From Tenodera sinensis (lineage: Eukaryota > Arthropoda > Insecta > Mantodea > Mantidae), in the NCBI GenBank assembly GCA_030765045.1, contig CM060963.1, positions 67,735,117 to 67,799,116 on the forward strand: a DNA stretch of 64,000 nt, given 5' to 3'. Positions 45,725 through 58,220 of the stretch are shown here, piece after piece. How positions within the stretch are numbered: position 1 is the first letter of the stretch; each line of letters begins with the position of its first letter. The notes below the pieces were generated by a model, which was not told the DNA's origin, ran no database searches, and saw only the letters and a program-made list of their open reading frames with translations. Position numbers and translations under genes: made by a program.

Positions 45725-46400
45725 TGTTGCACTTGCATTAGTTTCTCAACTCCTGCACTAACTATTCCCCCTTTCTCCGCTTCATGTTAGTAGTGATAAA
45801 CATTTGCAGAAAAGTATAGCATTGCTAATGTCCTTGTAGGTGTAAGAGGAATATGGAAGTACAGTAGGCTTTAAGTGATAGTCAAATCTTTTAAAGCTGA
45901 TCGCTATATGAAGGTTTCGAAAATCCGTTGTCTTTGCAGGGTCGAGATACAAAAAGACCTTCCATTTGAGAAGAGTATAAATATTGCAAACCTCAACAAA
46001 TAACAAGGAATATCTCCGAAATTGTTCACTCCACACAAAAAAAATACATTTGGACATAACGGTGTTTTAACGAGATCTATATTTTTGAGTGGTCTATCTC
46101 TTACAGCTTTTCACTTATGCAAAAGTCATAAAGGGTGCACAGGACTACAGAATTCAACATATAAGTTTTATTTGCCACAAAAATATCTTAAACATGTGGC
46201 GTTTCAATCAAAATCGTGGGAGCCATTTTTGAGAAAATCATTTTTGAAACATTTTTCCATCTTCAACATTTTTGCGCCGTATCATTGAAAGATATTTAGC
46301 TTAATTGTATACCGACATTTTGTTTTTCAGTTAGGTTGTTCACAGGCAGACAATATTTCCCCTGCTTACTATACGTAGTAGAGAAAGTAAAAAGTGAAAT
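45725..46400 (-). repeat. R1, near full-length minus-strand copy
   Basis: Starts at the inverted 3' edge (AAATCTGTTGCACTTGCATT) and runs to the inverted 5' edge (CCCCTGCTTACTATACGTAG), so both R1 ends are visible here. The GT box is reduced to 'CACAGGCAGACA'. This copy gives the best view of the R1 5' edge outside the copy at 2.3 kb. Confidence 0.75.
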
Positions 46401-47683
46401 GAGGAAGAAAGACAATAACCACTACTAGATAAAACAACGCCAAACGGCAGAAGATTGTGTCAAAGGACGGTGGGAGAGTGGGGGAAAAATGGGAACCGCA
46501 ACTGATTGGAGCGCCTAACACTTGGAGTGAGGAAAAGTATTCATTCAAGTTTTAAGATTTTGCGATCTAAAAGTGTGAATAATAAAAATTTATATATAAA
46601 ATGAAAATTTGTAATGGTAAGCTAAGAATGTCAGTTTTGTAAAATTTATACCATAGGTGTAACGCAATGTAAACATGTTACTGCCTAAATGACATCAATT
46701 TTTGTTTAATAATTTAGAAATTATGATCAGTTTCTTTCTTTTATTACATCACTAAAGAGTCCTTCACGACAAAAAGGGTTTAAATTTTGGTCTAACATTG
46801 TAACTATAGATTAAAAATGGACATACCTTTTTAAAATGGCGCTGTGTATCTCTGTCTATTTCGGTTTTTGCTGCAAATTTTTATAACCTACAAATATATA
46901 GTTTTTTTCCCCTCAATTTTTTTTTGAAAATTAAAATGTACATGCTTAAATAAATCTGACAATAAAATCTAGGGCAATATTTATTTATGTCTCTGTGCAG
47001 TAAAGCAAATTGCATTAGTGCAATACAAAAGTTGCTCAGCAAAGAACATTTTACAGCAAGAAAAATCCTGTAAATGACTGTAGCGAGAAAACAGAGATAA
47101 CGGGTTGAGTGCACAGCACACATTAAAGCCTATGCGATATTTAAACTTGCAATAGGGCATTTAAAAACAGCGTACGGAGGCAAATTATGCATTTTTCGCT
47201 TTCATGAATGTGTATTTTATAGCATTAAAAGCAAAAAGCTGCTTTTTCTGGATTTTCATAAAATTTCAGTCATAGATATCCTTAATGAAAATCAAATGTA
47301 GGTATTTGCATTTAAATTACCCACTGGTCACCTAAGAATATTTCACTTTGTACATAATCAGCAATAATTACCATCTACATTTACCATTAATAGTTACTGT
47401 TTCAAATAAGGTTATGATTAAAGATCGGGAGTACGTCTAGGAGGAAGGGATGAACTGAAGGAACCTCAAGATGCTGCATACCCCGGACAGATAGACCACA
47501 GAGACGTATGGAAGTCCCTAACAATACCGGGCTGGAAGAGCCGTCCTCCCTGCTGGGGGTGCTTAGAGAAAGCAATGAACGATATATAAACCAGGCAGCC
47601 CTCCAATGTTCAAGTGAGGTGTTATTTTCTTTGAGGTAAAATCCGTGACAGCGTCCAACATCGCCGTACGCCACCAAACCTAG
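46401..47683. other. No gene seen
   Basis: AT-rich to about 47400; then a GC-richer segment with the block of about 55 bp shared with 21130-21190 (47465-47525). Confidence 0.4.
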
Positions 47684-48985
47684 ACTGTCCCACCTTATAA
47701 AGCTGCTGCTGATGACGGCCTGCCAAACGCTGCTTTCAAATACTTACCAGTTCAGTGGATTACCTTATTGGTCCACCTTTTCAACAGCCTTCTTCGACTG
47801 GCTCACTTCCCGGCGGCATGGAAACATGCACGCATAATCACTCTGCCAAAACCGGGAAAGAATGCGCAACATCCAAGCAATCATAGACCGATCAGCCTTC
47901 TGCCAATAATCAGCAAAATATTTGAAAAGGTGGTCCAGAAACGTCTCCAAACCACGCTCGACTCCCACAACATCCTCCGGCCAGAACAATTTGGCTTCCG
48001 TCGTAAGCACTCAACTACGCACCAACTCCTCCGGCTTGTGGACAACGTTATAACCGGCTTCAACAATCGGCATTACGTTGCAGCCCTATTCTTAGATATT
48101 TCTCGAGCGTTCGACACTGTGTGGCATGAAGGTCTCCTTCATCGCCTCATCAGATACGACACCCCTCCCTACCTGGTACATCTAATTCATAGTTTCCTGT
48201 CACATCGCACATTTGTTGTCACCAGGGACAGCATCCTTTCCCAACCCTACTCCAACGCAGGGGTACCTCAAGGCAGTGTTTTGGGGCCCCTGATGTTCCT
48301 AACCTTCATCAACACCCTTCCCACCTTTCGGGGCTGCAATTTATATCTATTCGCTGATGACACTGCAATTACCACTGCATCAACTCAACACGGTATTGCA
48401 GTGCAACGTCTCCAGCTCTATGCCGATATGCTGACAGTATGGTTCGCCACGTGGCGTATGAAGCTAAACGCCAATAAGTCAACCGCAGTAACATTCACGA
48501 GGAGGCACCTCCAGGACGTAGAAGAACTTCGGCTCTCAGGCAACAACATCCCCTGGTCTACAGAAGCCACTTATTTAGGCATCCAACTAGACATGCAACT
48601 TACATGGAAGCCCCACATCACTAAACTGGCCTCAAAAATCAGCAGACGTATGGCCTTGTTGTACCCCTTGTACAACAAGAAATCCCCCATGTCTCTGAAG
48701 AATAAACTCCTGGTTTACAAACAGGTTGTCCGACCTGCGATCACATACGCCTGTCAAATCTGGGGAGCAGCAGCCAAGACAAATTTCAACCCACTACAAG
48801 TTCTGCAAAACCGCTACTTGCGCACATCCATAGCCACTGATTGGTACATTCCCAACGAAAACATTCATTCTGACCTCTCCTTCCCTACCCTAATTGACTA
48901 CATCAAGCAACTGTCCAACAAATTCTACGCCAGTCTTCCTCACAGTTTAACCACCTTATCCGAGGCCTCGGGGAATATGATATAG
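47684..48985 (+). CDS. Jockey-clade LINE reverse transcriptase, 5'-truncated, frame intact
   Basis: About 430 codons, open from a stop at 47681-47683 to TAG at 48983-48985. This is the reverse transcriptase of a jockey-type non-LTR retrotransposon. Motifs in order: 'DDGLPNAAFKYLP' (near 47713), 'FPAAWKHARIITLPKPGK', 'NHRPISLLPIISKIFEKV' (fingers, about 47880), 'FGFRRKHSTTHQL', motif A 'FLDISRAFDTVWH' (both key residues present, about 48090-48128), motif B 'GVPQGSVLGPL', motif C 'LFADDTAI' (about 48346-48369), motif D 'WRMKLNANKS', 'ATYLGIQLD' and the thumb 'ITYACQIWG'. The endonuclease and ORF1 are missing, as in a 5'-truncated insertion, so no native start is present. GC-richer than its surroundings. 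The unbroken frame suggests a young insertion. Confidence 0.93.
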   Translation, partial: TVPPYKAAADDGLPNAAFKYLPVQWITLLVHLFNSLLRLAHFPAAWKHARIITLPKPGKNAQHPSNHRPISLLPIISKIFEKVVQKRLQTTLDSHNILRPEQFGFRRKHSTTHQLLRLVDNVITGFNNRHYVAALFLDISRAFDTVWHEGLLHRLIRYDTPPYLVHLIHSFLSHRTFVVTRDSILSQPYSNAGVPQGSVLGPLMFLTFINTLPTFRGCNLYLFADDTAITTASTQHGIAVQRLQLYADMLTVWFATWRMKLNANKSTAVTFTRRHLQDVEELRLSGNNIPWSTEATYLGIQLDMQLTWKPHITKLASKISRRMALLYPLYNKKSPMSLKNKLLVYKQVVRPAITYACQIWGAAAKTNFNPLQVLQNRYLRTSIATDWYIPNENIHSDLSFPTLIDYIKQLSNKFYASLPHSLTTLSEASGNMI

Positions 48986-49201
48986 ACCCCGGGGAGACTT
49001 ACAAACGCCCAAGACTCCTACTGACACAACCATAGATTAACTACGATAACGGACCAAATCATTACATCATCAAACACTTAATTAAAAAAAAAATCTTATC
49101 TCCCAAACTCCAATTTCCACCATCTACCCACCGTCTTCAATTTATCACCCATCCTAAAGGCAGCAAGGGAGTAATCCCGGAATGGCAAGCGTCAGAGGGC
49201 G
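48986..49201 (+). mobile_element. Probable 3' UTR of the jockey LINE
   Basis: Non-coding C-rich sequence following the stop, with an A run at 49082-49092. It continues past the S1 insertion (49202-49412) as 'CCTCCCATGGGGAGGATAAC', so the element's 3' end may lie as far as about 49460. Confidence 0.45.
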
Positions 49202-49412
49202 TAGTAGTTGTAGTGTTTAACGCCTACTTTTACTACTACGGCACCGCAGGCGGTGACACATGATACATGGAATGAAGATGGAGCACCGGTGGAATGAGAT
49301 GGCGGGGGAAACCGGAGCACCCGGAGAAAACCCGCCCTGACGCCGCTTCGTCCACCACGAATACCACATGCGGGTCCCTGGGATCGAACCCAGACCGCCT
49401 AGGTGGTAGGCG
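49202..49412 (-). mobile_element. S1-related SINE with a different 3' tail and 14-bp TSD
   Basis: Flanked by AGCGTCAGAGGGCG at 49188-49201 and 49413-49426. The minus strand has the S1 head (5'-truncated inside the A-box part; B box GGGTTCGATCCC intact) and the first body blocks 'GGGCGGGTTTTCTCCGGG' and 'CCCGCCATCTCATTCCACC', then changes to 'CACCGCCTGCGGTGCCGTAG' and a tail 'GGCGTTAAACACTACAACTA'. Other S1 copies have a different 3' half. Confidence 0.88.
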
Positions 49413-49426
49413 AGCGTCAGAGGGCG

Positions 49427-52066
49427 CCTCCCATGGGGAGGATAACCCCTCAGCGACCCCCACGGGGAGCCAAACCTAGAAACACATAGGAGTACAAGGG
49501 TATTGTAGGAGTAGAAACTCATCAACCTGCGAGGGCTACCCCCCCCCCCCCCCCACCTCTGTTGATTTTTCCATTAGGGCAATGGCTAGGCTACAAAATG
49601 GCCCCCTGCTGTTACATAGGGTCGAGGGTGGATACATCACTTAGGCACCTTAACCCATAGAGGAAGACTACCGAAAAATATTGGTTGGTTCACCGGATAT
49701 CTAGCTAATTAGCTATTAGCTCTGCAGGTAAGTATCAAACATATCACGTAAATCTCGTAAATAGTTAATACCTTTCAATATTAAGAACGTAAAAGGCCCA
49801 AATGCTACATTATTTAATAGCTTATAATATGCAATTGAAGCCTTTATATCAACCTGATGTAAAATATTAATGTTGCTACAAACCCTCCTACCAATCTAAT
49901 GGATAATCAAAATACATTGAGTACTATTCTAATTGGGTATCACCACCCAAGATGTACACAATCTTTCGTGGGTATCAAACACCACTACCCCGTCGAGACT
50001 ATCCCAATCCAAACAACTCCCTTACGGAAGGGACTTGAATGTTCGGTCCAACATACTTCTACCAAGAAAAATTCACAAGAATATACAAGGTTGGAAATGG
50101 GATGAAAGAGAATTAATGAAAAGGAAATCGTGGTAAATGAAAAAACTACCCCAACATTATCCTCATGACCGGGAAAAACCACAGAATGGCGTAGATTAGA
50201 GTGAGTGGTGGACAGGAAGCGAACCAAAGACCTTCCGACAGGTTACCGTGGAGCTATATCTCTTGACATTGAATATTTGACTGAAATTAAAATTGTTCCA
50301 ATTTGGAATATAAAATACGCATTATACACTAAAACTGTTAGCAGAACATAATTTCTGTATGAATACTCAAAACCCTAGTACAAGCACAATGTTAGTGTCA
50401 ACACTAATTCACTGGAACTAGAAAAGAGAAAAAGAAGGAAATAGTTATGATTCCGCTCACGACTTTCCCCTCAGCTGTTAGGTTGACCCTTACCTCATCG
50501 TCTATTCAGAACTTAATGCGTTATTGCCAATTCTGGAAACGCTCCAAGGGTTATTACCGAGGCGCATACACAGGTGCAGCAACCATTGTTATAATAACGT
50601 CGTGCTGTGTTCTTGAATAGCGGCGACTGGAGTGTCAGCGGCATATGGGATAGCCTTTCATTTGTTTCGTGCAGTTTACTGTCTTACCGCCATGTTCCGA
50701 TAAAGTGGGTGGATCTCTACTCAAGCTTGCCCAGCGAATTCGGTGTTTAAGGGACTCCTCCATATTATGGACTTTAATTTGGATTTGGATTTATCTTACT
50801 AAACCCCTTGGGAAATAATAACTATAAGAGACTTTCCAAACCAGTATTAACTTCCCAATATTTCTTATTTATTTCTTTTTTATTACTTTATTACTTTATT
50901 TTTATTACTTTATTTAATTATAGTAGGTACATGCTAATACACCAAACAGTTGGCAACAATAGACCTTAAGCTATCAAAATGTGCATAAATTCTAGTGAGT
51001 TAGTCCTGTGCCAATAGGTGGCAAGATTATGAATAAAAAAAAAAAATAAATAAATAAAATATACAAAAAGTAGATATTTGTAAAGAAAACCTTAGATTCT
51101 ACATTTTCACATTATATAGGCTTGGTGTTAAGCCATTCCCCTACTTTACCTTCCTTCGTGATCAGTAAAGCGGAAAACCGTAAGGGAAAACCGGTTCTAC
51201 CTGATGCATGTGTATGTATCTATGTGTGCCAGTAGCTACAGCGAGTAAGATGGGGGGAGAATGCTCTCTCCCCACCTTCGGAGTGCTCTTTCCTATGGCT
51301 GATATAGATTCAGCAACGCTCTATGATACTGAGTTCCCAGCTGTGGTACGCTGCATTATGTCAACACGTTCAAAATTAGCTTTAATAGCTCGACGGTCTT
51401 AGAACACTCTCACATTTGTTATAAGTCTAACCTTTCTTACGTATATATTAGTTTCATAAATAGCGAACATGTATAAATTTGTAGTACCACAGCTTAAGGG
51501 AACACCGAAGTAATATTTTAGGCTCTTTGGTCAAGAAAATCGATGTTTGTATTTTTATTGCCAAAAATGTACTATGCTTTAAAGAATATATTTGCAAAGT
51601 CTTAATCCTCTAGGGAAGGGAGAACGCACATTTTGAACGCCATTTTTAAACTTCTCTGTCTCTGCTTTTCAAATGGGCGTTCTCATATCAATTTCGTGGA
51701 GGCCAAGAGCCAAGAGCCAAGAGAGAGCCAAGAGCCAAATCAGGTCGCTCGGGTTTACCCGGGCGGGATGTATGCCCACGGTACCTATCCATTTAGTATG
51801 GATTTACCCGTGAGGTATGAAAGGTGTAGTCAAATGTACAAGCTATTTGTGTCAGTGTCAGCCAATGGTGATGATTGGTTACTCTCTCTTGCTATAGACT
51901 AGGGATATGAGTGCCAGTTAGAATGTCTACCCATCCTGGGGCACCCATGCCCCTCTGCTCACTTAGCAAAGGTCAGCTTGTCTAACCAGCAAGTCAAGCA
52001 GTGTCAAATTAGCGAGAAACCGAATGCATTGGAATGTTTGGTGAAATGGGGAAGCAGCGAAGCTAA
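49427..52066. other. No gene seen
   Basis: Contains C16 at 49539-49554, an A-rich run at 51024-51058, and a short 'GCCAAGA' tandem at 51700-51740. Block 50110-50185 resembles 21410-21480. No coding motif in the short frames (the longest, 89 codons at 51633-51902, spans the tandem). Confidence 0.4.
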
Positions 52067-52615
52067 TTAGCCCAAGACATCCTTGGGTAAACGATAGCTT
52101 TTGCGCCTCCTGGGTAGATGGTGATCATATTGACCCAGGGTATTTACCAGATGGTTAGGGTGTGGCGTAAGTTTCGCATACATAGAGCGGGCTCTATCTC
52201 GCACAACATCCACAATATATGGAATGCCAGAATGAGTATGGAGAATATGGGAAGAAAATCTACGGTCAGTATCGTAGATCATCCTAAGGGCCCTGTTCTG
52301 CACGACTTGCAGTCTGCGGATGGTGGTTTGAGCCACGAATCCCCATGCCTCGCAACCATACAGGATCAGGGGAGGGATGATCGCACGATAAATGCGTAAT
52401 TTAAGTCGTGTAGGCATAGTAGACCTAAAGATGGGATAGAGCTTTCCCAGAGCGCCGTGACCTTGGGCAGCTTTAGCTGTGACATGCTTGGTGAAGGTAA
52501 GTCCTCGGTCTAGTTGTACACCAAGGTACTTGGCTGTGTTGACCCAAGGGATTCTCCTCTGACCAAGTGTCAGGTCCCTAGAATAAGTTGTTTTTAAATA
52601 AGCGCTAAGTGTTCT
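52067..52615 (-). pseudogene. Jockey-like LINE reverse transcriptase, C-terminal piece
   Basis: On the minus strand an open stretch reads 'LTLGQRRIPWVNTAKYLGV' and 'QLDRGLTFTKHV' (52500-52560), then 'GALGKLYPIF', 'IPPLILYGCEAWGF' (about 52340-52375), 'RRLQVVQNRALRMI' and 'YDTDRRF', ending 'LPKDVLG' before a stop at 52067. These are the post-palm and thumb blocks of jockey-clade enzymes. No catalytic aspartates are left, because the element is truncated upstream. The frame is continuous for at least 180 codons, so the remnant is fairly fresh. Distinct in sequence from the element at 47.7 kb. Confidence 0.85.
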
Positions 52616-53335
52616 GCTGCCTATGCATTCAACGTAGTCTAGTTAAACAAGTTCTCCAATAAATCTCATAGGCGGCAGTCTTCCGTTTGTCATTTGTTGG
52701 TTTCTGAAGTTAATTGCCATGCTTCTGTTTGACTTGGGGATTTCCATTTATAAGCATTTGGTCTAAATTTTGAAATATTTTAGGGTGCTCACAAGATTAT
52801 TCAGTGTAATATTTGGTATATAAATCGTATGTAGTATTACGGGTCTTATTTATGGTGAAAATAAAGCTTAAGTTGTAGCAGCAGATACTTTGCTTTTATT
52901 TCTATGAACAGACCTCGTGTTTGTAAACACGTATGTTAGGCATCTTCTAAAATCGCAGATTGAATTACTGTACTGCGTTAGAATGCCAAAAAGAAAGGGC
53001 AGTACGTCGACCTTATAGAAATCGATGAAAAAAACCAAATGGGGAAGGAAGGACTTGCATAATGAGGAAGTTTGCGACTAAACTTTCACCTCATTTTTCT
53101 CGAAAACAAACTCTTTATTTTCTCATATTCAAAATCTGCCTTCTCCCACAAAAATCTAGCTAGAGATCTAAAACTTTTTTTCAGTATAGTTCAGAATAAA
53201 GGTAGTTAAATGTATGATTGAATTTTTGATATTGGTTATCATTTTTTAAACATAATTAATAAAATAACGCGCAATTTTTATGACATTTTTATGCTTTAAT
53301 GTATTAATTTTTTAAGGAAAACGGTTCAATATCTC
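52616..53335. other. No gene seen
   Basis: AT-rich. No motif-bearing frame; it may include the start of R3. Confidence 0.35.
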
Positions 53336-53578
53336 AAAATTTCTATACTTTATTTTTTTTACAAAGGTAATAAATGTAATTTTAAAAAGTCAAGTTTGTA
53401 TTTCAATACTTGTTGGAGGAGATAGATTTTGATTGTACCCAATAAAATTGATGTAAATTAACACATCAAGAATGATATTAGATATTGGAATGAAATTAGC
53501 TCATTAGCTCTCTAACTTTAATACTTTATAAATTCACTTTTTTCACACTTCGGTGTACCCTTAAAGGATAATTTTGTA
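53336..53578 (+). repeat. R3 repeat, plus copy
   Basis: Matches the reverse complement of 57953-58220: 'TTTACAAAGGTAATAAATG', 'TGTTGGAGGAGATAGATTTT', 'GATTGTACCCAATAAAATTG', 'TTCACACTTCGGTGTACCCTT'. No coding potential. Confidence 0.6.
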
Positions 53579-54035
53579 TGATTCACGTGGAATGATTTAT
53601 TATAAAACTAATTTTAAACACTGCCACTAGGGCACCAGAAGTATTTCCTCCTTTATCGCTTTTATTGGCTAGGTGGCCGTTAGTTTAACTTTGACATGAA
53701 CCCTTTACCACATCTTTAGCATCGTCAGATCAAACGCTTCAGCCATATCCTCGTACTGCTGAGAGTACAGTGAACAGCTCAAGTGCATATTTGCGGACCC
53801 TTGCATGTGAGTGCTGAAGAAAATAATTTAATTAAGTTATTAATGATGAAACTTGCTGTTTGAACTGTTCTTCAGTGTAGAATTCCAGGGTTCGCCTCTA
53901 CCCTCTTCTTAATGGGTAATGAGCTGTTAAAACTAATAGGGCTTTTATTATTTCTAGACTCATGGTAACTATGAGTAATACGTTAGTCTTCGTTGGCCAG
54001 AATTGCTGTTCTAGTATCACTCACCAACATTAAAA
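53579..54035. other. No gene seen
   Basis: Nothing recognised. Confidence 0.35.
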
Positions 54036-54351
54036 GAATAGTCTACTTTTACAGTAAGTAGGAGTATGGTATTCGACCCAAAATTTCGTTTTCGGTAATA
54101 TAGGTCCCCTGAATTAAAAAAATAAATTTAAAAATTTTTTTAAAAAAAAGGTCCATGTGTGTGTGTCTGTCTGTCTGCATAACTCAAAAACGAAAAGTCG
54201 CTTAAAAGCCAAGGATGCAATACGAAGATTCTGAAGAAAATTCCTTCACTTTTACATGGAAAACTTTTCGAAAATTTTGATTTTATCAAAACTGGCCCTA
54301 ACGATTTTGATTAAAATTACAATGTTTGATATTCTTATGGCAAATTAAATG

Positions 54352-54402
<51 letters not shown>

Positions 54403-54740
54403 CTATAGCCAATGTAGTCCTGTTTACTTTTGATGTTATGCCCAAATATATTTATGTGAAATGAACCATTTCCGATATATTCATTTGTTAGTTTTGAAAT
54501 AAACTTTTCTCTAATGAATGTTTGTTATTTACCTTTTTATTTCTTGGCCGAGCAAAGAGAACGGAATTTCAAATCTTTAAAACATTTAACAATCGCTTAG
54601 AGCCTTTTGAATTCCCATACTCCCTTTGCATCTACAAGAAAATCAGCATTAAGATAATTTTTGTAAATGTTTATCTCGACTCTACAAGATTAGAGAAAAT
54701 CATGTGAGTGCAACACAGCAGACTTTTTTATTTACGCAGC
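54036..54740 (+). repeat. R1, near full-length copy
   Basis: 'GAGTATGGTATTCGACCCAA', 'GTCCCCTGAATTAAAAAA', a short GTGTGTGTGTCTGTCTGTCTG box, 'GCATAACTCAAAAACGAAAA', 'GGCCCTAACGATTTTGATTA', a TA array, 'TTGGCTATAGCCAATGTAGT' and the 3' edge 'GAAAATCATGTGAGTGCAAC'. Confidence 0.8.
54354..54400. repeat. (TA)n microsatellite inside R1
   Basis: About 23 TA units at the place where other R1 copies read 'AAATGTATATTTTGAA'. Confidence 0.95.
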
Positions 54741-56040
54741 CATGCAGTATAGCGAAAAATGGTAGGACACTGTATTCAACCTAACGCGAAGAAGTCACTG
54801 TTAAATTCTGCGCACTGTTACCCTCAACACCTTGTATAACGAGTATAATGCACGTTTTGCAAGGCATATCCGGTGTGATTGGCAGGAGCTTAGCTTATGC
54901 TGAAGAATGAAAAGAAAATTGGCGACACATGCTGGATTAATTTCCTTATATTGGTGTAACAAACGCCTATAGTTGCGTGTCGCTTTGAATGCGTGGTGGA
55001 GTCTACAATAGGGAATGCCGGATCCATGTTGGGGACAACGAAGCAACTCGTCTAAACAAATTGAACTTCCCCCTGCCCTCTTCTTGGCATCGGACGACTA
55101 GCAGAACTAATGAAGCTTCTCCGAGACCTACTATTGATCCGGGCTTGGAAAATTGGAGACAACGGTGTTTGGGAAACAATATCTAAAGTCAGAACGGACA
55201 CTTTTTGAAGTATCGGCATTTGCATAATGATTTCCTTTAAGAGCAGAGGCGCAAAAGTTGGTCTCCCTTTAAATAGAAAAGGAGGGAAATCCGCTGCCTT
55301 GCTGGGTTTGCTAGTTGATCAAAACGAGAGAGGGAAGATTTATTTACGGTTCGAAACACAAGAAGGTTCCAAGTGGCATAACCAAAACCTTCAGAGATAG
55401 ACTTCAAAAGAGCCCAAGTAGTTGCAGAAATTCGCGTTCGGATCTCTCCTCCTTTGCATTTATTCCCTTGTATAATCATATATCAGACACAGTTATCCTG
55501 TTGTTGAGGTATTTACTATGGCACTATGCGGCATATTTATTTGTGAGCTGTCTCACAAATTGCTATACTATCTGAGATTTGCTTACAAATATCACAGGCT
55601 GACATTTCAGAAACTGAGTCGAAGATTTCATTCTTAATATTTGCATTAACAGATAATGTAGTTTTAGGAAAAAGTAGTGATATAATGGATTAAGACCATG
55701 ATATAACCTCTCTCCACTGTTAAATAAACTTTGTTCAGTATGTGTATGCATCGGAAGTTGGAGAGAAAAAACCTTGGGTCAGAAATTGAATGTCCTATCG
55801 GCACGTTGTCCTGGTAGCTCAATGGTTAAGTGCAATCACAGAAAGCGGGATATCCGTACTTAACTCCTGGCTTGATATTGGATTTTCCAACTGCTTCTAC
55901 TTAAAAACGTACCTCATATTTTTCTGTCACTCCAGGCCAAATCAGCCCAATGTTCATAGGATGTTCGAGTTATTTTTTAGATCAAGGTGGACCTAGCGCT
56001 TCCTCCAATACGAAGCTCGCCTAGACCTGACTTATGTTCA
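54741..56040. other. No gene seen
   Basis: Several frames of 60-86 codons on both strands, none with a motif. Confidence 0.35.
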
Positions 56041-56100
56041 TCGGCGTGTGTATGTGTGTGTGTTTGTATGTGTGTGTATTGTATGTGTGTATGTGTGTAT

Positions 56101-56149
<49 letters not shown>
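56041..56149. repeat. (GT)n microsatellite with GTAT interruptions
   Basis: TG units to about 56149 with TTGTATG interruptions in the first half. Cys/Val frames are artefacts. Confidence 0.95.
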
Positions 56150-57952
56150 CGCACTTTAATTCAAACAAATAAAATAGTCTCGCCCAGGTCTGTGTGGAAC
56201 ACTGGATATTCTGCCAATGTTAAATAAAGAAAAGCACTAAAAACTTCAAAAGCATTGGCACGTATGCGTGCGCTCGACTGTACATTAAGTAATTAACAAT
56301 ATGTATAGCTGAAATATCATAAAACTCGAGAGAAAACAACTTTTTTAAATTTTAACCCTATAAAATAATTGAAACATTCGTGGATGTGAAAACTGCATTT
56401 GCTTCCGGACGCCATTTTGAATACCTTACTGTAATTTCAAATGTAATTTCCAAAGTGGATTTCACTGCAGTTTGCAAATATTTCATCACTGTTTTCTAGC
56501 TATCAATATTTTTAGCATATTTCTTTCTGTAAAATGTTCCTTGGGGAGAAGTTTTTGTTTATCACTAATGAAGTCAACTATACATGCTTAGAGAGACAAC
56601 AAATACACATTTGGCTAGGTTTTACTGTAAGATGTATCCAGGCTCATCTTTTAAATTTTCAAACACAAAATTAAACCTTTAAGGCCAAAAAACGAAAAAC
56701 ACATTTCTAAGTTTATACAATTTTGGAGCCTAAGCTAAAGGGGAGACAGAGAAAATTAATTATGTAAATGGTGGCGGTGGCGGTGGCGGTGGCGGTGGCG
56801 GTGGCGGTGGCGGTGGCGGTGGTCTGCGTCTCACATAACCGCGGTTTAATCTGATTTACAAGAAAATATCCTTAACATTAATGTTACAGCCGTGAAGTTC
56901 AAAGTGCAAAACAAGCTGCGGCAGGCTAAAGAAAGAAAATGAGTTTAGGTAGACCCCGAAAACAGTCAGCGCTGGCCTAATGAAACGCCACTGGAACAAA
57001 TAAAAAACCCGACAATTTACATGCTAATATCTAATCGGTTTTCAACGTGTAGTGGAAGTTATCTAAATAGGTCGTTTATCTCAAAAAGGTTTTGGTTAAT
57101 ATTCTAATTATACACTTAATTGCACAAACAGAATTATAAACTATGAAATTACATCGAAAAGTGAATAATTCTGCCTTAATAAACGCAATTTCAATTATCA
57201 AGGTTCCATAATTTCAGATAATTGAAGTCTCGCCGCTAAATATAGTGGCCGATGTTAATATTCCGGGCAACATGGGGCCTTTAACATGCTCCATAAAGTC
57301 GTTACCATACCTCATGGGAGTGAACGTGCAGAAATGAAAATGAAATCCCTTACGGGGAATGGAAGATAAGCCTTCATCTTGGCAGATCTTTTAGCTGAGG
57401 AAAGAACGGAGAAACTGATAATCATTGTTTTCCAATAAGAGCTCCAGGATAAGCGGTGCCTGTCAGGGACAGGGCTCTAGACTTAGGTTAAGATATTCCC
57501 TAAGGATTTGCTCATCGGGCGATATAAATGCCAGGGGAATAAAGAAAATCCCTCTATCCAACGTTCGATCTCTGCACCGTTTTCAGAATTATGAGCACAG
57601 TAAATTTCTGCACATCACAGATAATTAGAACTGACTCTCTGAGTAATGTACTCGTACACTGAGCTGACCTCTTGCTATAGAGAGGCGCGCGCACATCGAA
57701 CGAAATGAGAATTAATAATATTTCACGCATCGAAATGGGTTATAACTGGAACTACTGGCTAAAGACGCAAGGGTTGTTCAGGTGCGTTTACTGCTGCAGA
57801 CATACACTTATCATTTAATTTATGCGACTGACAACCTATCCATTTTGATTTGATTTTTAAGGCAGCTGTCTAATACAGAAGGTAGCTCAGCTATGGGCCT
57901 TTTGAACGTTTGCTGTTACACTCATGGTTATAAATGCATATTTTCAAAATAA
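56150..57952. other. No gene; holds a GGTGGC tandem
   Basis: AT-rich apart from the GC-rich tandem at 56769-56823. No motif-bearing frames. Confidence 0.4.
56769..56823. repeat. (GGTGGC)n tandem, 9 units
   Basis: Perfect six-base units in AT-rich surroundings; could encode Gly-Gly but no open frame extends beyond it. Confidence 0.95.
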
Positions 57953-58220
57953 TTAAGGGTATACCGAAGTGAAAAAGATGATTTTCTAAAGTATTGAAGT
58001 CTGTTTTGCACAGGCTTTTCCAACAAGTAAAGAAATGGGTGTACCAAATGTCATTCCAATAAGTAATCACATTCTTAATATATTAATTAATGTTAATTTA
58101 TACCACTTTTATTGGGTATAATCAAAATCGATCTCCCCCAACATGTGTTGAACTACAAAGTTTATTTTTTAAAATTATACTTCTTAGTACCTTTGTAACA
58201 AATTAAAGAATGGAAAGTTT
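57953..58220 (-). repeat. R3 repeat, minus copy
   Basis: Begins with AAGGGTATACCGAAGTGAAA, the inverted 3' edge of the 53.3-kb copy, and continues through 'TTGGGTATAATCAAAATCG' and 'CCAACATGTGTTGAA'. Confidence 0.6.

Noticed and set aside
55987..56172. Cys/Val repeat frames over GT arrays (also 32016-32207, 39263-39472)
   Set aside because: Microsatellite translations without any conserved flanking protein sequence.
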